Made by a program: the position numbers and the translations under genes. Source: Neckera pumila (lineage: Eukaryota > Streptophyta > Bryopsida > Hypnales > Neckeraceae). Taken from it: a stretch of 64,000 bases of DNA. This document shows, in pieces, positions 46,531-57,099 of the stretch. How positions within the stretch are numbered: the first letter of the stretch is position 1; each line of letters opens with the position of its first letter. The notes beneath the pieces are model-generated. The model was given only the letters and a program-made list of their open reading frames with translations, was not told the origin of the DNA and ran no database searches. The DNA lies in the NCBI GenBank assembly GCA_963969595.1, contig OZ018410.1:2232001-2296000 (forward strand), written 5' to 3'.

Positions 46531-47090
46531 TGTAAACACATGGGGTGGTAGGAGGTAGAACAACCTATGAGGGATAAATAAACTAAAATTTGTAGTTTCT
46601 CAAGCACTCATAGTTAAGTCAAAAACAAAGAATTGTGAATTTCAGACCTCATTTAGGCATAGTAAAATAATTTTTCTCAAAAAAAATTTAACTAAAAATA
46701 GTTGGTAAATGAAGATAATTTTAATCTCTAAAAATCTTCTTGGCATTTTGAATCTCCAATCAAAAGTTGTGGACAGATTAGAGTGAGGGTTTGGAATGGA
46801 CATTTTCTTTAACATTTTAAAAAATCTTCTCTCAAATTTGTCCATAACTTTTGATTGGAGACTCAAAATGCCAAACGGATTTCTAGATGTGAAACTTATC
46901 TTCATTCACCAACTATTTTTTAGTTAAATTTCATTTGAAAAAAGTTATTCTACTATGCGTAAATGAGGTCTGAAATTTTATTTTTAACACAATTCTTTGT
47001 TTTTGACTTAACTATGAGTGCTTGAAAAAATACAAATTATAGTTTATTTATCCCACATGGATTGTTCTACTTCCTACCACCCCATGTGTA
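46531..47090. repeat. Fold-back hairpin, about 260-bp arms
   Basis: The left arm starts ACATGGGGTGGTAGGAGGTA and the right arm ends with the inverse, TACTTCCTACCACCCCATGT. The arms match through AAGCACTCATAGTTAAGTC and TTTCAGACCTCATTTAGGC to the loop near 46800. It is the best preserved of the four fold-back relatives over the outer arms. Confidence 0.85.
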
Positions 47091-47140
47091 AGGTAAACCA
47101 GTCCATTGTGGTCAAAATTTGGAGTCTACCCTCATCCCTT

Positions 47141-48448
47141 CATTAGAAGAAATCTGGGGCCTCTGGAGGGCTGTTCCAAAGTGACCATCCAGTCTATTAA
47201 AACGCAGGTAGGTCTCCTATGAAAATTGTCAAAAGTACATAGTCAGATGATGTAAACTTCACAAAACTAGTCAGTAAGAGCAGGCCTGTCATCCAATTTC
47301 TACAATAAAAAAAGCCAATACATGTTGACTATCGTTTGTTCTTGGTTCACTATTGGAATAAACTCCAGATTTCAAAAAAAAAAAAGGCCTATATTAAACA
47401 AGGTGTTTAATTGAAAATTAAAAATTAAATTATCCAATCAAGCCAATTATCCAGTCCAATCCACTTAAGTGGCCTTTAGATTTGTATGTTTAGAGATGAA
47501 AATAGGAACCTCTTTATACAAGTGAGGTTGTAGTAGGGCAAGCAATGCATGTGGGATATGTAAATTAGGATGAATAGGAGCTCCACCACTCATAATTATG
47601 TGAGAAAAAGAAACTATATAAAAAGCAGAATCTCGGGGCCTCATTTAGGCATAGTAAAACAATTTTTGAGAAAACTTTGGACTAATAAAAGCTAGATAAA
47701 CAAGATAAGTTTTACACACAAAAATTCTTTTGTGAATTCAAGTCTCCAATCAAAAGTTATTGATAAAATTCAGACCGGATGTTTGAAAAAACATTTTGGG
47801 ACATTTGCTTTGACATTTTCAAACATCCGGTCTAAATTTTGTCCATAAAATTTGATTGGAGACTTGAATTCACAAAAGGATTTTTGGTTATAAAACTTAT
47901 CTGGTTTATCCAGCTTTTATTAGTCCAAATTTTTTTTCAAAAAAGTTCTTTTACTAGGCCTAAATGAGGCCTAAAATTTTGCTTTTAATACAATTTCTTT
48001 TTTTCACTTATCTTTGAGAGGTGGAGCCCCTACTCAATCCAATTTACATATCCCATATGCATTGTTCTATCTATCACTATCCCACTTCTATAAAGATCTT
48101 CTCCTCTCATCTTCAAACACTTCAACTGTCCACAAAATGAGTCTTTCACATTGGCATAAAAAAAATTCTTAATGGTAAGCCACTCGACTATTTTGGGACA
48201 TTTGCATTTTTTTCTACAATTTGGATTGAGAGAAAGATGCATTTAAGTAGAAAGTGTTTAATATTCAAGGTTATGGTGCTTTAATACATCTTAACCCTAA
48301 TTATTAAACACTTTTGACTTGGATTTTCAACCACTGACAAGCATCCGACATTGAGATTGAAGGTGAATGGGAATAACATAAAAAATTAGTTATGCAAACA
48401 AAAAAACTGTGTATTGGGTCCTCCAGAGGCCCCAAAATTTCTCTAAAG
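47141..48448. mobile_element. 1.3-kb CATTA-ended inverted-repeat element with internal hairpin
   Basis: The left end CATTAGAAGAAATCTGGGGC, followed by CTCTGGAGGGCTG, matches the inverted right end (TTTAGAGAAATTTTGGGGCC, followed by TCTGGAGGACC). The outermost bases at the right are degraded, so that limit is approximate. Like the element at 39715 it contains a long fold-back. No open frame of note. Confidence 0.6.
47500..48107. repeat. Fold-back hairpin, about 290-bp arms
   Basis: The outer arms pair AATGCATGTGGGATATGTAA with TTACATATCCCATATGCATT. The inner arms pair GTGAATTCAAGTCTCCAATC with GATTGGAGACTTGAATTCAC and TTCAGACCGGATGTTTGAAA with TTTCAAACATCCGGTCTAAA. The loop is near 47800. The near-perfect inner arms would give a long double-stranded RNA. 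Confidence 0.85.
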
Positions 48449-49180
48449 TATTGAAAGTTTTCAAATTTTTTTCCCACATGAAGACAAGTGTGAGAATAAG
48501 TGAGAGCAGTTGAAATTATATTTTTCAAACAAAGTATGAATTTGTTACGGTTTTTTGAAGTGATATGTCCAAGAGAGTCAGTAGACTATCCCATAACCAA
48601 CAAAAACTGTATCTACTATGCTCTTCTTAATAACCTAAAGTGGTCACAATAATTTCTATTGTAGAAGGGCCATAAAAAGTCACTTCCTACAATGATTTAC
48701 ACTGAAAAAGTAGGTGTTCCTAATGAGGTCACTAATCACTCCATTAGTGTCAAATTAGACATTGATTGTGGCCCAAAAAATTGTCATGGGGTCATTAGGT
48801 GTCCACTATGGGTCATCCAACCACAAGGGGCTGGTTTACCTTATAAATAGAGTTGTTTTCTCACTTGAAAATCCAAAATATGTTATTGATGGCAAATGGA
48901 TGTAATACATTATCATTGGATTCTTTGCCAAAGTCTTTTTCTACATATATTTGTTGATTTGTATGTCTGATCCTAAGAAAAAAAGACAACGAAACATACC
49001 ATAATGTATTGCCACTATCCTGGTACCCAAATTTACATTAATTATATGACCTCGGATGAATTTTGTGGACAAGGACTCTAGAGAGGGAAAGGCAGCTTCT
49101 CCGAAGGCTACAATACTGAATGTGATGGAATAAATCCACCTTGCGGGTCCCACTTTGTCCTGCAAAAATGTTGGGGGAGT
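48449..49180. other. Intergenic stretch, no gene seen
   Basis: No recognisable gene, terminal repeat or protein fragment. The open frame at 48941-49165 has no recognised product. Confidence 0.4.
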
Positions 49181-49184
49181 TTAA

Positions 49185-50101
49185 CCCCTAAAGTCCCATT
49201 GTCCCCTTGGGGGACAAAATGGATTTCGGGCAGGCTACTATGGCTTCAGTATTCATCATTATTTTTTGAAACTTTTTATGAAGATAGAAAAACACATTAG
49301 CTTTATGGGAATATAATTTTTATTCCAATCGGTGCCCTGGAGCAAAAATTATGGCACAAAAGGTCATTTTTTTCAGTGCGGCGGGCAGAAATCTTCTCAT
49401 ACAAAATTTTTCTTTTAATTTTAAAAATTATTTTCTCATAGATTGTATTTTTATCTATGTGGGAAGCTTTGATTCATTCCATTTGGATTTGTTATGTGAA
49501 AGTTATGGACAATCTTATTTTTTGGGCAATTAGAGCATCTTCTTGAAAAAATAACTTGTAGGACTCATTTCTGAATGCAATTTTCACAATTTTTCAAAAA
49601 AAATTGTTGGACACGTCTAAGTTTTCTTGCTAAAACAATCTCACCATTGGGATTATAGTATTTTATTCCAATCTTAGAGCTATGACGATTTAGTTTTTCT
49701 TTCAATCTTAGACCTACTTCTACTTAACAATTATTTAAAGAATGAAAATCATGTGTATTTTTTTGGGATTTTTTATCCTAGATTCTCAACTCAATTATTC
49801 AACATAAAAAAAATTAAATTCAAAGTCTCTAGTGCAAGTTTTTTTTACAAATGGGGGTTGAAGTCATCTGAAATTGCAAATCAGTGTTCAAAAAATCAAA
49901 TTTTTCCAACTTTGAATGCTAATATCTTCTAATCTATGCGGTCAAACTTTATGAAATTTTTACCACATGATCTGAGATAAGTTTAGTACAAGATCCTATG
50001 GTTAGATTCTAGAAAAAAAAATTCTCTCTTCTTAGATGAACGCAACAGAACTAGCGGTATTGAGTTATTTTTGACAAAAAAATGCCTTGGGACTTTAGGG
50101 G
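49185..50101. mobile_element. TTAA-flanked element, copy 12
   Basis: It is bounded by TTAA at 49181-49184 and 50102-50105, with perfect ends CCCCTAAAGTCCCA on both sides when the right is read inverted. It is 917 bp and non-coding. The left end is followed by TTGTCCCCTTGGGGGACAAA, a short internal palindrome also seen in copies 3, 6 and 8. Confidence 0.85.
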
Positions 50102-50232
50102 TTAAGAAGCCACTGAACCAACATACTAAATTTGCAGCCTGTACCTCAACTATCGGTATATGTGTCGGAGTTGTTAGGGTGCTCGACTGCCAGTCTGCCA
50201 CACTTTGTTTAACTTAAAGTTACGGAGTATTA

Positions 50233-50802
50233 GGCCGCTTTACACCAAGAGGCTGGGCCAATTTCCTGTGTTAGAGGTCAAGAATCATGACTTCTGATTG
50301 GACAAAAGGTTGAAATCAGCCCCAATCCCTTTACACCAAAAGGCCGGGCCAATTTGGTGGATTGAATTTTTTATTCCAAAAAGACATGATCTGACATGGC
50401 CCGAGCTTGCTGAATTGGGTACACCAAAAATGGGAGGCCAATTCTTGGCTTTGGGGCCAATGTCAGATTTCAATTAAAACAATCTTTTTTATAAAAAATT
50501 ATTTTTCTCAACAAATCACTACTGCTGGATTTTGTCCAATCGGCTTCATGGGGAATTGGACCGGCCTTTAGGTGTAAAGTGGCCTTGAAAATTTCAACCC
50601 CTCTCTCTTTCTTTTGTAGGTTTTATTGAATCCGCCCGACTAGTCTTCTTGGCCTTAAGCCCTTTACATATGAGAGAATTGGCCCCTGTTATAATCTTAT
50701 TCTAATGGGTAGTCGAGGCCGGCCTCTAGCCCAAAAGGGGCTGAAATTTTGTGCAATTGGCTTGAAGGAGATTTGGCTTGGCTTCTTGGTGTAAAGTGGC
50801 CC
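50233..50802. mobile_element. Tourist-like MITE, TTA target duplication
   Basis: The left end is GGCCGCTTTACACCAAGAGG. The inverted right end is GGGCCACTTTACACCAAGAA. TTA occurs at 50230-50232 and 50803-50805. Very similar motifs occur inside (TTTACACCAAAAGGCCGGGC at about 50330 and TTTAGGTGTAAAGTGGCC at about 50568), so a second related element may be nested within it. The 3-bp duplication fits PIF/Harbinger. Confidence 0.7.
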
Positions 50803-50821
50803 TTAACGTAGTGCCATTTCA

Positions 50822-51199
50822 GAGCATCCCCACCCGGCTTGCAAAATGCAAGCCATGTTGCAAGCCTGGCAATCCATTTTGCAAGCCGGGGAAGAAGGGT
50901 CGCCCCACCCGTGGCCTCTTAAGAGGCCATCACCATCCAATGAGCTACGTCCACATTCACGGATCATGTCCTTGCTTTTTGGGAAAGTGGAAAAGTGTTT
51001 GTCTTATGCGGTTTGCAAGCCGGTTTGCAAGCCGGTTTGCAAGCCACCCTTTGGCTTGCAAAAGAGCCCGGTTTTGCAAGCCACCGGCGTCTTTTGGCTT
51101 GGCCTCTTAACAAGTTCATCCATTATGCAAGACGGGTGGGGCAATTTTGCAAGCCTCTCTTAACAAGTCATCCAATATGCAAGACGGGTGGGGATGCTC
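50822..51199. mobile_element. Tourist-like MITE, copy 2 of the element at 34856
   Basis: It has the same ends as the copy at 34856-35222 and a TCA target duplication (50819-50821, 51200-51202). It is 11 bp longer, mainly because it has three GGTTTGCAAGCC units where the other copy has two. It lies only 19 bp after the preceding MITE. Confidence 0.85.
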
Positions 51200-51202
51200 T
51201 CA

Positions 51203-53100
51203 TTGCTTGGAAGAACCTGCTGACCAGCTCGTGTCAGCAAAGTCGGAAAGCGTATAGTCAATGCTTCATGACATATATTGAATGGCGCGATACGCATCAC
51301 GCATGTCATGAGTACAGTAAATTCACTCACGAAGGTGACCAGAATTCATTTAAGTTAACTGGTGTAATTTCTTCAACCTAAGTTCAGTCGGGTGCCGTGA
51401 TGCCTGTCGATTCCAGGGAGATGTCAGGAAATTGATGATCGAATTTGTCAAGTTGGCATGCTTAATTTCTCCAAAATTGTGGAATTGTGAAATTCAGCAG
51501 CACAGAGTTTTTCAAAACTACTGTACTTAGGCTTGGGGTAGATTTGACTATTTGAGGTTGAAGACATGCGCATGAAGTTTCGCCATTTCAACAAATGACC
51601 AATCGAATGCTCGCAGATAAGACGGAGGACGGTCAATAGCGTGAAATGATTGGAAACAGGGGACCTCCGATATCGACGAATTTTAACTTACTGTGCGCCT
51701 TCTCAAACGCGGAAGAGGCAAGCTCAATGTACAAGCCAAGTGGCAGAGGCAAAACAGCCGGGTCAGAAGAGTGACGAATCGCACAGTACTAAAACTGTGG
51801 GCCTTCAGGCTACAGTAGAAGCCCGATTTTTCATGAGCTTTCGTAACCTCATTGATTACTGGGACCATCTTTTCCGAGGATGGACGATTCCTTGGATTAT
51901 TCCAGTCGTTCCATCTATTGGCCACAAGACGCATGTCCCCAGCTGTTCAATAATTAGCCCTGTCAAGCTACTGCACGAAGAACAGTCAAAGACGTTACTA
52001 GATTGTCAGCGCGCAATGGGTTGCCGCCTTTCTTCTGTCCCATATAGTAGTGTCACGCACATGAGGCTGCTGGCGGAAGCCGGCTCCTGGGGATGAAATG
52101 GTTGCCCAACAAGGTCCCAGCCTGGTGGCAAGCAACTATTGAAGGAGAAAACTGCCCGTGAACAGCAAGGTGAACAGTATCGGCTTCTGGCGCGGCTTGG
52201 CTTGGCTGTTAGTTTTCCGGTGCTTTTGAGCACAGCCGGCTTCAGCCAGCTCCCGTCGACGAGTTTCATCCAGGGCAGCGGCATCGCGCGGCTCCGAAGC
52301 CGCATGTGCGAGAGACTAGTGAGCCTGGTGTTTTTGAGCTTCACAAGCACGGGTTCACAACTTCACATGTCCTCGATAGACCACTTGCGGAACAGGAAGC
52401 TTGAATAGAAGTTCCCTACGTTGCTGCTGGATTTCAGAGTGAAGTTATTCGTGTTGCGGGATTTAGACCTAGAGAAATGGTGATGAGCGGAAGTGTCTCA
52501 CGTTGAATGAGTTCCTGGAGGTCGTTACAGGCAGACGGACCTCTTGGCACTTGTTCAGTGTGTAACTCTTTCTTCTTGCGAGAGCAGTTCAATATGTCCA
52601 GCACCGGAACTTTCTTCTGGTTACATCATTTCAACTGATTCACGGAGGAGATTGTAGCGCTTCGTGCATCCTCGTGAATTCGAACCTGTACTTGTGGTGA
52701 TGTATGTGGTGTCAATAGCTTGGCACTGGACGGTATCATCTTGTGCTTTCGTGGCGTGCACAGAAACGACGTGCACATATGTGTCCACGGACACTTTTAC
52801 TTTACTTACATGTTTCGATCATTAGATTCAAGAGTACGGACTCGCGTGGCTCGAGTTTGAGATGTCGATGCTTTTGACGAAGAGCTTAGTTTTGTAGTTC
52901 TCTCTGGAAGCCAGCAATTTAGAAATCTTGCATTTTAGAAATTGCATCATGGCCTTGAGGATGAAGGGACAGCGATCGAGGTTGAGTGTAGACTACTCAG
53001 TTAGAGAACCGGAACGATTAGTGTCCGACGGTCAAGAATTTTTTAGTTGAGCTGAGAAATTTTGTTTACAATTAGAATTGCCTCTCGATACCTGTTCTCG
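51203..53100 (-). other. Possible partner C: gene or remnant divergent from gene C
   Basis: The region is GC-richer than the repeats. On the minus strand it has blocks resembling partner A in the same order: KLFVKSIDISNSSHASPYS (about 52830-52895), then VSVDTYVHVVSVHATKAQDD running to TTYITTSTG and a GT (about 52690-52800), then DLQELIQRETLP (about 52489-52520). A further 114-codon frame lies at 52006-52350. Stops separate the blocks, so either introns intervene or the gene is broken. I could not identify the protein family. Confidence 0.25.
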
Positions 53101-53737
53101 TGACTGCTCATTCAAAATCCCGACAAGATTTCATCCAACTTAGTTCATCCGATTTTCCAAGGCACTTAACAAGGGAGAGTCGTCAAGGGCCCCACTTCTC
53201 AGAATCACAGAGCTGGAAGTTTGTCAATTGTATTTTAAAGCAAGTGACCATCACCGTCAGAGGTTGTGTGATTGTAGATTCTCCTATGTGGCACACGAAA
53301 GCTGACATGGCGCATGTTTTTTATTCGAGGAACTGTTCCGTGGAAATTCATGAAACACTCAGGTAAAGAAAACTATTTTGTTTATGGTTCATGCCATGTG
53401 GATCGTGCTCTACAGAAGTTTGTATGCCTGCTGTATTGTACTCCGTAGTAACGATTAAATTATGAAAAATTAGTTGTCCAGGTCAGGTTCTCTTCTCCCA
53501 GTTCTCGACCCGGGTAGTACCCAAGCATGGGAAGCTTCGTATATCTCTCTTCTCCGGAAACTGGGAACCCTAAACCCTTCTCTCCTCCCGCGGCCTTCTG
53601 GGAAGCAAACTCACTTCGGGACGCAATTCCTTGCATGTGTGGCCAAATTCTCAGCACGGTTGAAATTCTCTGTCGGTCAATATCCTCTCGTGTTGCCGTT
53701 GAGAACTTTCGACGCTCGACCTTCACCGGAAATTAAT

Positions 53738-56242
53738 ATGGAATCGTCAGGCGCCTCTTCAATCCCCATCAGGTACGCCATTCAGCAATAGGGTTTGAGA
53801 GTGCTAGTGTTGGCTGGATTTGTCCCCGAGGTTAAGGAAAGTCTAGGGAATATATGGTCAAGGACCATGCCAATACGGACATAATTGGGCTGGTGTCACG
53901 TCGCGGAGCGACGAATCAGTACCAGACCAGTTATGTACCGTGTCGGCATGGTTCTTGCCCATTATTAGTCGTAATGGGTGCGGAACAGCGGGAGGATATT
54001 TTCGCTACATGGCCCCACTTGCTGGGTGCGGTTTTCATGTACTCCACTCCAGCAGATTGCGTCTCCAGGGTCGGTATCCGATGAGTTTGTGATCGATCGT
54101 GTTCAAATTTTTCTGATAGCATGATGGAGAGATTTGGTTTAAGATCTATTCTTAATGGGCATGCATTTATGCCCTAGAATGATTTCTGTAGCCACGTTTG
54201 TTCATCTCAGAATCCAGTTTGGTGTATTACATTCTAAATCACCTAATTCGGTCGATCAGTATGGGAGTGTTCTGAAATGTTCTCCTTGGGTTGCTGAAAT
54301 TCAAGGTGGAAACTGGACAAGTTTCGAATGATAGATGTGAACTGATCAAGCAATTTATTTTACACTGCAGGATCTTTTTAAAGAATTATGGATTCAACAA
54401 ACCTAATTTTGAATTCACATTTTCTATGTACTGTATGATGTCTTCCTACGCTTTTTACCATCTGGTGTATACTGTTTTTTAGGGGATACTGAGAACACGT
54501 GCATACCGTGTCCATGAGGGGATGATGGCTTTTTTTCCACAAAAAATAGGGAGAATGATAGTATTATATATCAGAAGTTTGGCGTTGGGGATTTTCAAAT
54601 GATATGTGATAAGGTAGGGACTCTTAAATGCGTCACTGACCCAAAAACTCCATCGTCACTCTATGTACGTTCGGTACCTGCACCGAAGAAATGTTTTTTT
54701 GAACATAGACTACCAAAAAATGCTTTAACGGTTTTTAACTTTTGCATGGAATATCCAAATGAAACATTTTTTGGTGTGTTGAAATCCTCTTTCAGTTGCC
54801 AACAAGAAAATATAAACATTTGATGAGTCTAATAATAGTAAATTATGATCTGACAGATGAAAAAGTGGTGCTTTCCGGAGTCCTTACCTTTAACGTCTGT
54901 ATCCAATATATTCCTATCTGTGTGGGCCTTGAGCCAGGACACAGACAGCTCGTTGGCATTTTTGATTGGTGATTTTTTAATTTTAGTATTTTGAGTTTTT
55001 GGCCCCTGGCCAGCGTTTCTGAAATTGTATGCCTCGTGTTTTTGAGGGGATAGTGACGAACCCTCGGTCTCTCCGTTATGATCATTTACTTGTAAGTTCT
55101 TTCTCAGTTTCCAGTGTACCATTAATACACTAGAAGTTCTCAACTACGATTTTTGCGTGCATGCTGACATGCAGGGAGACGCTTGATGGCGAAGTACTTT
55201 TTCTGGGGGCTGCTGATCAAGCCTTGGTACCGGTGAAAGATACCTGGGACCTTGATTCTGCAATCAATGCCTCTGCGCAGGCGTCTGGATTCTTCAAATT
55301 GCAGATCCCTACGGATATCGATCCTAAAGGAGATTACACAGTTCGAACAGGTTCGTACGTACACAATTCATGCAACAGATGAATTGCATGCTTGCTAGTG
55401 AAAGCCTAACAAGAGAGTCAGGGTTGCTTGGTTTCCAGTCTGGAAGCTTCTATATCTTCAGTGTAGTGTCCCTCCACGCTGGCTGCCAGTTACTGCTTAG
55501 CGTCCGTTCTCAATTAATTGTTCGCAAAATTCGGAGGGCAATCTAATTGTCATTGAAGAGTACCCTACTTGAATGCGGTGTTGCAATTGAAAGATGGATG
55601 GAAGATGGAGAGTTCAAATCATTGTATCTGGTACATAGTAGTGTAGGATATATAGTGTCAATAGTGTTGTCACGAAGTTACTAGATGACAACCTTTGCAC
55701 CCCGATTTGCACAGTAGTTAGTTTTAAAACAATTGCTTAATATGAAGTGACCCTGAAAATGTAGTTTCAAGAATTACATGTAATGTACAAATTATGCATG
55801 TACTGGTATTTGATATTATGTGTAAGTTCCAAGTGATTAGGATATCATTAACTACGTTGTGCACGCACGGCGAGGATGAATCACTTTCAAGTCGCCTTCT
55901 GAAGTTGATTCAATGACTTCTGCAGATTTTCGACCTCCACAGTCTCCACCTACTCCAGTGGATGTTCCGGAGCCTGTTGCGTTGCTAATAGTGCTGGGAG
56001 ACATGAAAATCCATCACGAACGCTCTCTGGAGGAGCCACCAGCTCCTTTTCTGGAGGGGGAGGATGTCGACGAGGTCGAGAGTGATGAAGACCAGGCTGG
56101 TGGCTCTACCCCTGAGCCGACGAGGAAACGGGCTGGAATAGTGACTGCAGGGAACTTGGCTACACTTGGCCTGGGGGACGAGGGATTCTCGTTTGGTTCT
56201 GTCTTGGAATCCCATGTGCCTGCAGGCCCGGCAAAGCAATGA
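53738..56242 (+). CDS. Small three-exon gene C of the same unrecognised family
   Basis: The exon model is 53738-53772, 55175-55350 and 55926-56242, encoding 175 residues. Exon 1 gives MESSGASSIPI plus a split R codon (donor GTACGC). Exon 2 gives ETLDGEVLFLGAADQALVPV to DPKGDYTVRT. Exon 3 gives a proline-rich FRPPQSPPTPVDVPEP linker, an acidic EGEDVDEVESDEDQAGG stretch and a C-terminus GIVTAGNLATLGLGDEG to GSVLESHVPAGPAKQ. The intron phases are 2 then 1, as in genes A and B. It lacks the LD-LY-FRRL block of A and B and has the acidic stretch in its place. There is no signal peptide or membrane segment. The intron 2 acceptor has a good pyrimidine-rich context. Function unknown. Confidence 0.65.
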
Positions 56243-56846
56243 GTGTAAGTCTGTACAGTACGTGGAGAGTGTATAGTAATAAACTGAGGGTATATCAGCG
56301 GAGAGAGTTGGGCGATATATCGCTCTCCCTGACAGCTTTCGACATGCCAGACTCTCAGATCTGGTCCTCCAAATTTCAGCCGTGGTAGTGAGGGAGTGTA
56401 TCTGTTACTGTTCCAAAAAAAAGACGCTAGTGGATAATTATGTAGGTATGTAATTCAGGTGGCTTTCGTTTTTGTCCAGGTTTGGTTTGGAGTTTATATA
56501 AGCCTGAGTATCCCTTTACTGGAATTTGCGATGGTGCAATTATGTTGTGAATATGTCAAGTAAACGCTCATGTTGAATTGTGCAACTTGGTTAGTTTGGG
56601 AAGTCTCCGTTCTCACTGTCTTTGCCGGGCGATTGAATGGTATGCATTGTAAATCTTGTTAATTTACTTAGTCAGAGCTGGATGTTATGATTTAGTCACC
56701 CTTAGAATCTGCGACAGTTGTGATGACATGTGAAGTGCGAAAGGAACTGCATCTAAAATGTAGAGCCTCTGTTCATAGGAGCCCAAGGTTGATTTTGGGT
56801 ATGTACACCTAATTTAATTTCAGCCCTTTTGTCCCAAAATTAAATA
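56243..56846. other. 3' flank of gene C
   Basis: An AATAAACTGAG stretch at about 56277 could serve as a poly(A) signal. Nothing else is supported. Confidence 0.4.
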
Positions 56847-57097
56847 CTACCTCTGTCCCTCTAAAAAGCTCTTGATTTTACCTCCTGTTTTTTTAGTAGT
56901 TTTGAGTATGCATATTGGAAGCTTGCTTGGGTCCAATTTTTATTTTGGTTGCATTGAACAGATACAATGTTCTTCATGGATTGTGGTGATATAAAATTTA
57001 GATCATTCTAAATTATACATTTTACAACATGGTCAATGAAATTAGTATAAGAAAAACATGAGATAAAATAAGGAGCTTTTTAGTGGGACAGAGGTAG
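56847..57097. mobile_element. Stowaway-like MITE
   Basis: The ends are CTACCTCTGTCCCTCTAAAA and the inverted CTACCTCTGTCCCACTAAAA, flanked by TA at 56845-56846 and 57098-57099. The CTxCCTCxGT terminus, TA duplication and 251-bp size are typical of Stowaway MITEs of the Tc1/mariner superfamily. Confidence 0.9.
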
Positions 57098-57099
57098 TA

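Noticed and set aside
34824..51381. Cysteine- and lysine-rich frames of 90-130 codons in the two Tourist-like MITEs
   Set aside because: They arise from the TTGCAAGCC repeats and appear on both strands of a non-coding MITE, so they are not proteins.
52675..52700. A GGTTCGAATTC motif on the minus strand, like the T-loop of a tRNA
   Set aside because: The flanking bases do not form a T-stem, and no acceptor, D or anticodon arm can be built around it.
53474..53791. A 105-codon plus-strand frame just before and over exon 1 of gene C
   Set aside because: It reads through the 5' leader and into intron 1 without respecting the donor. The shorter MESSGASSIPI start agrees with genes A and B.
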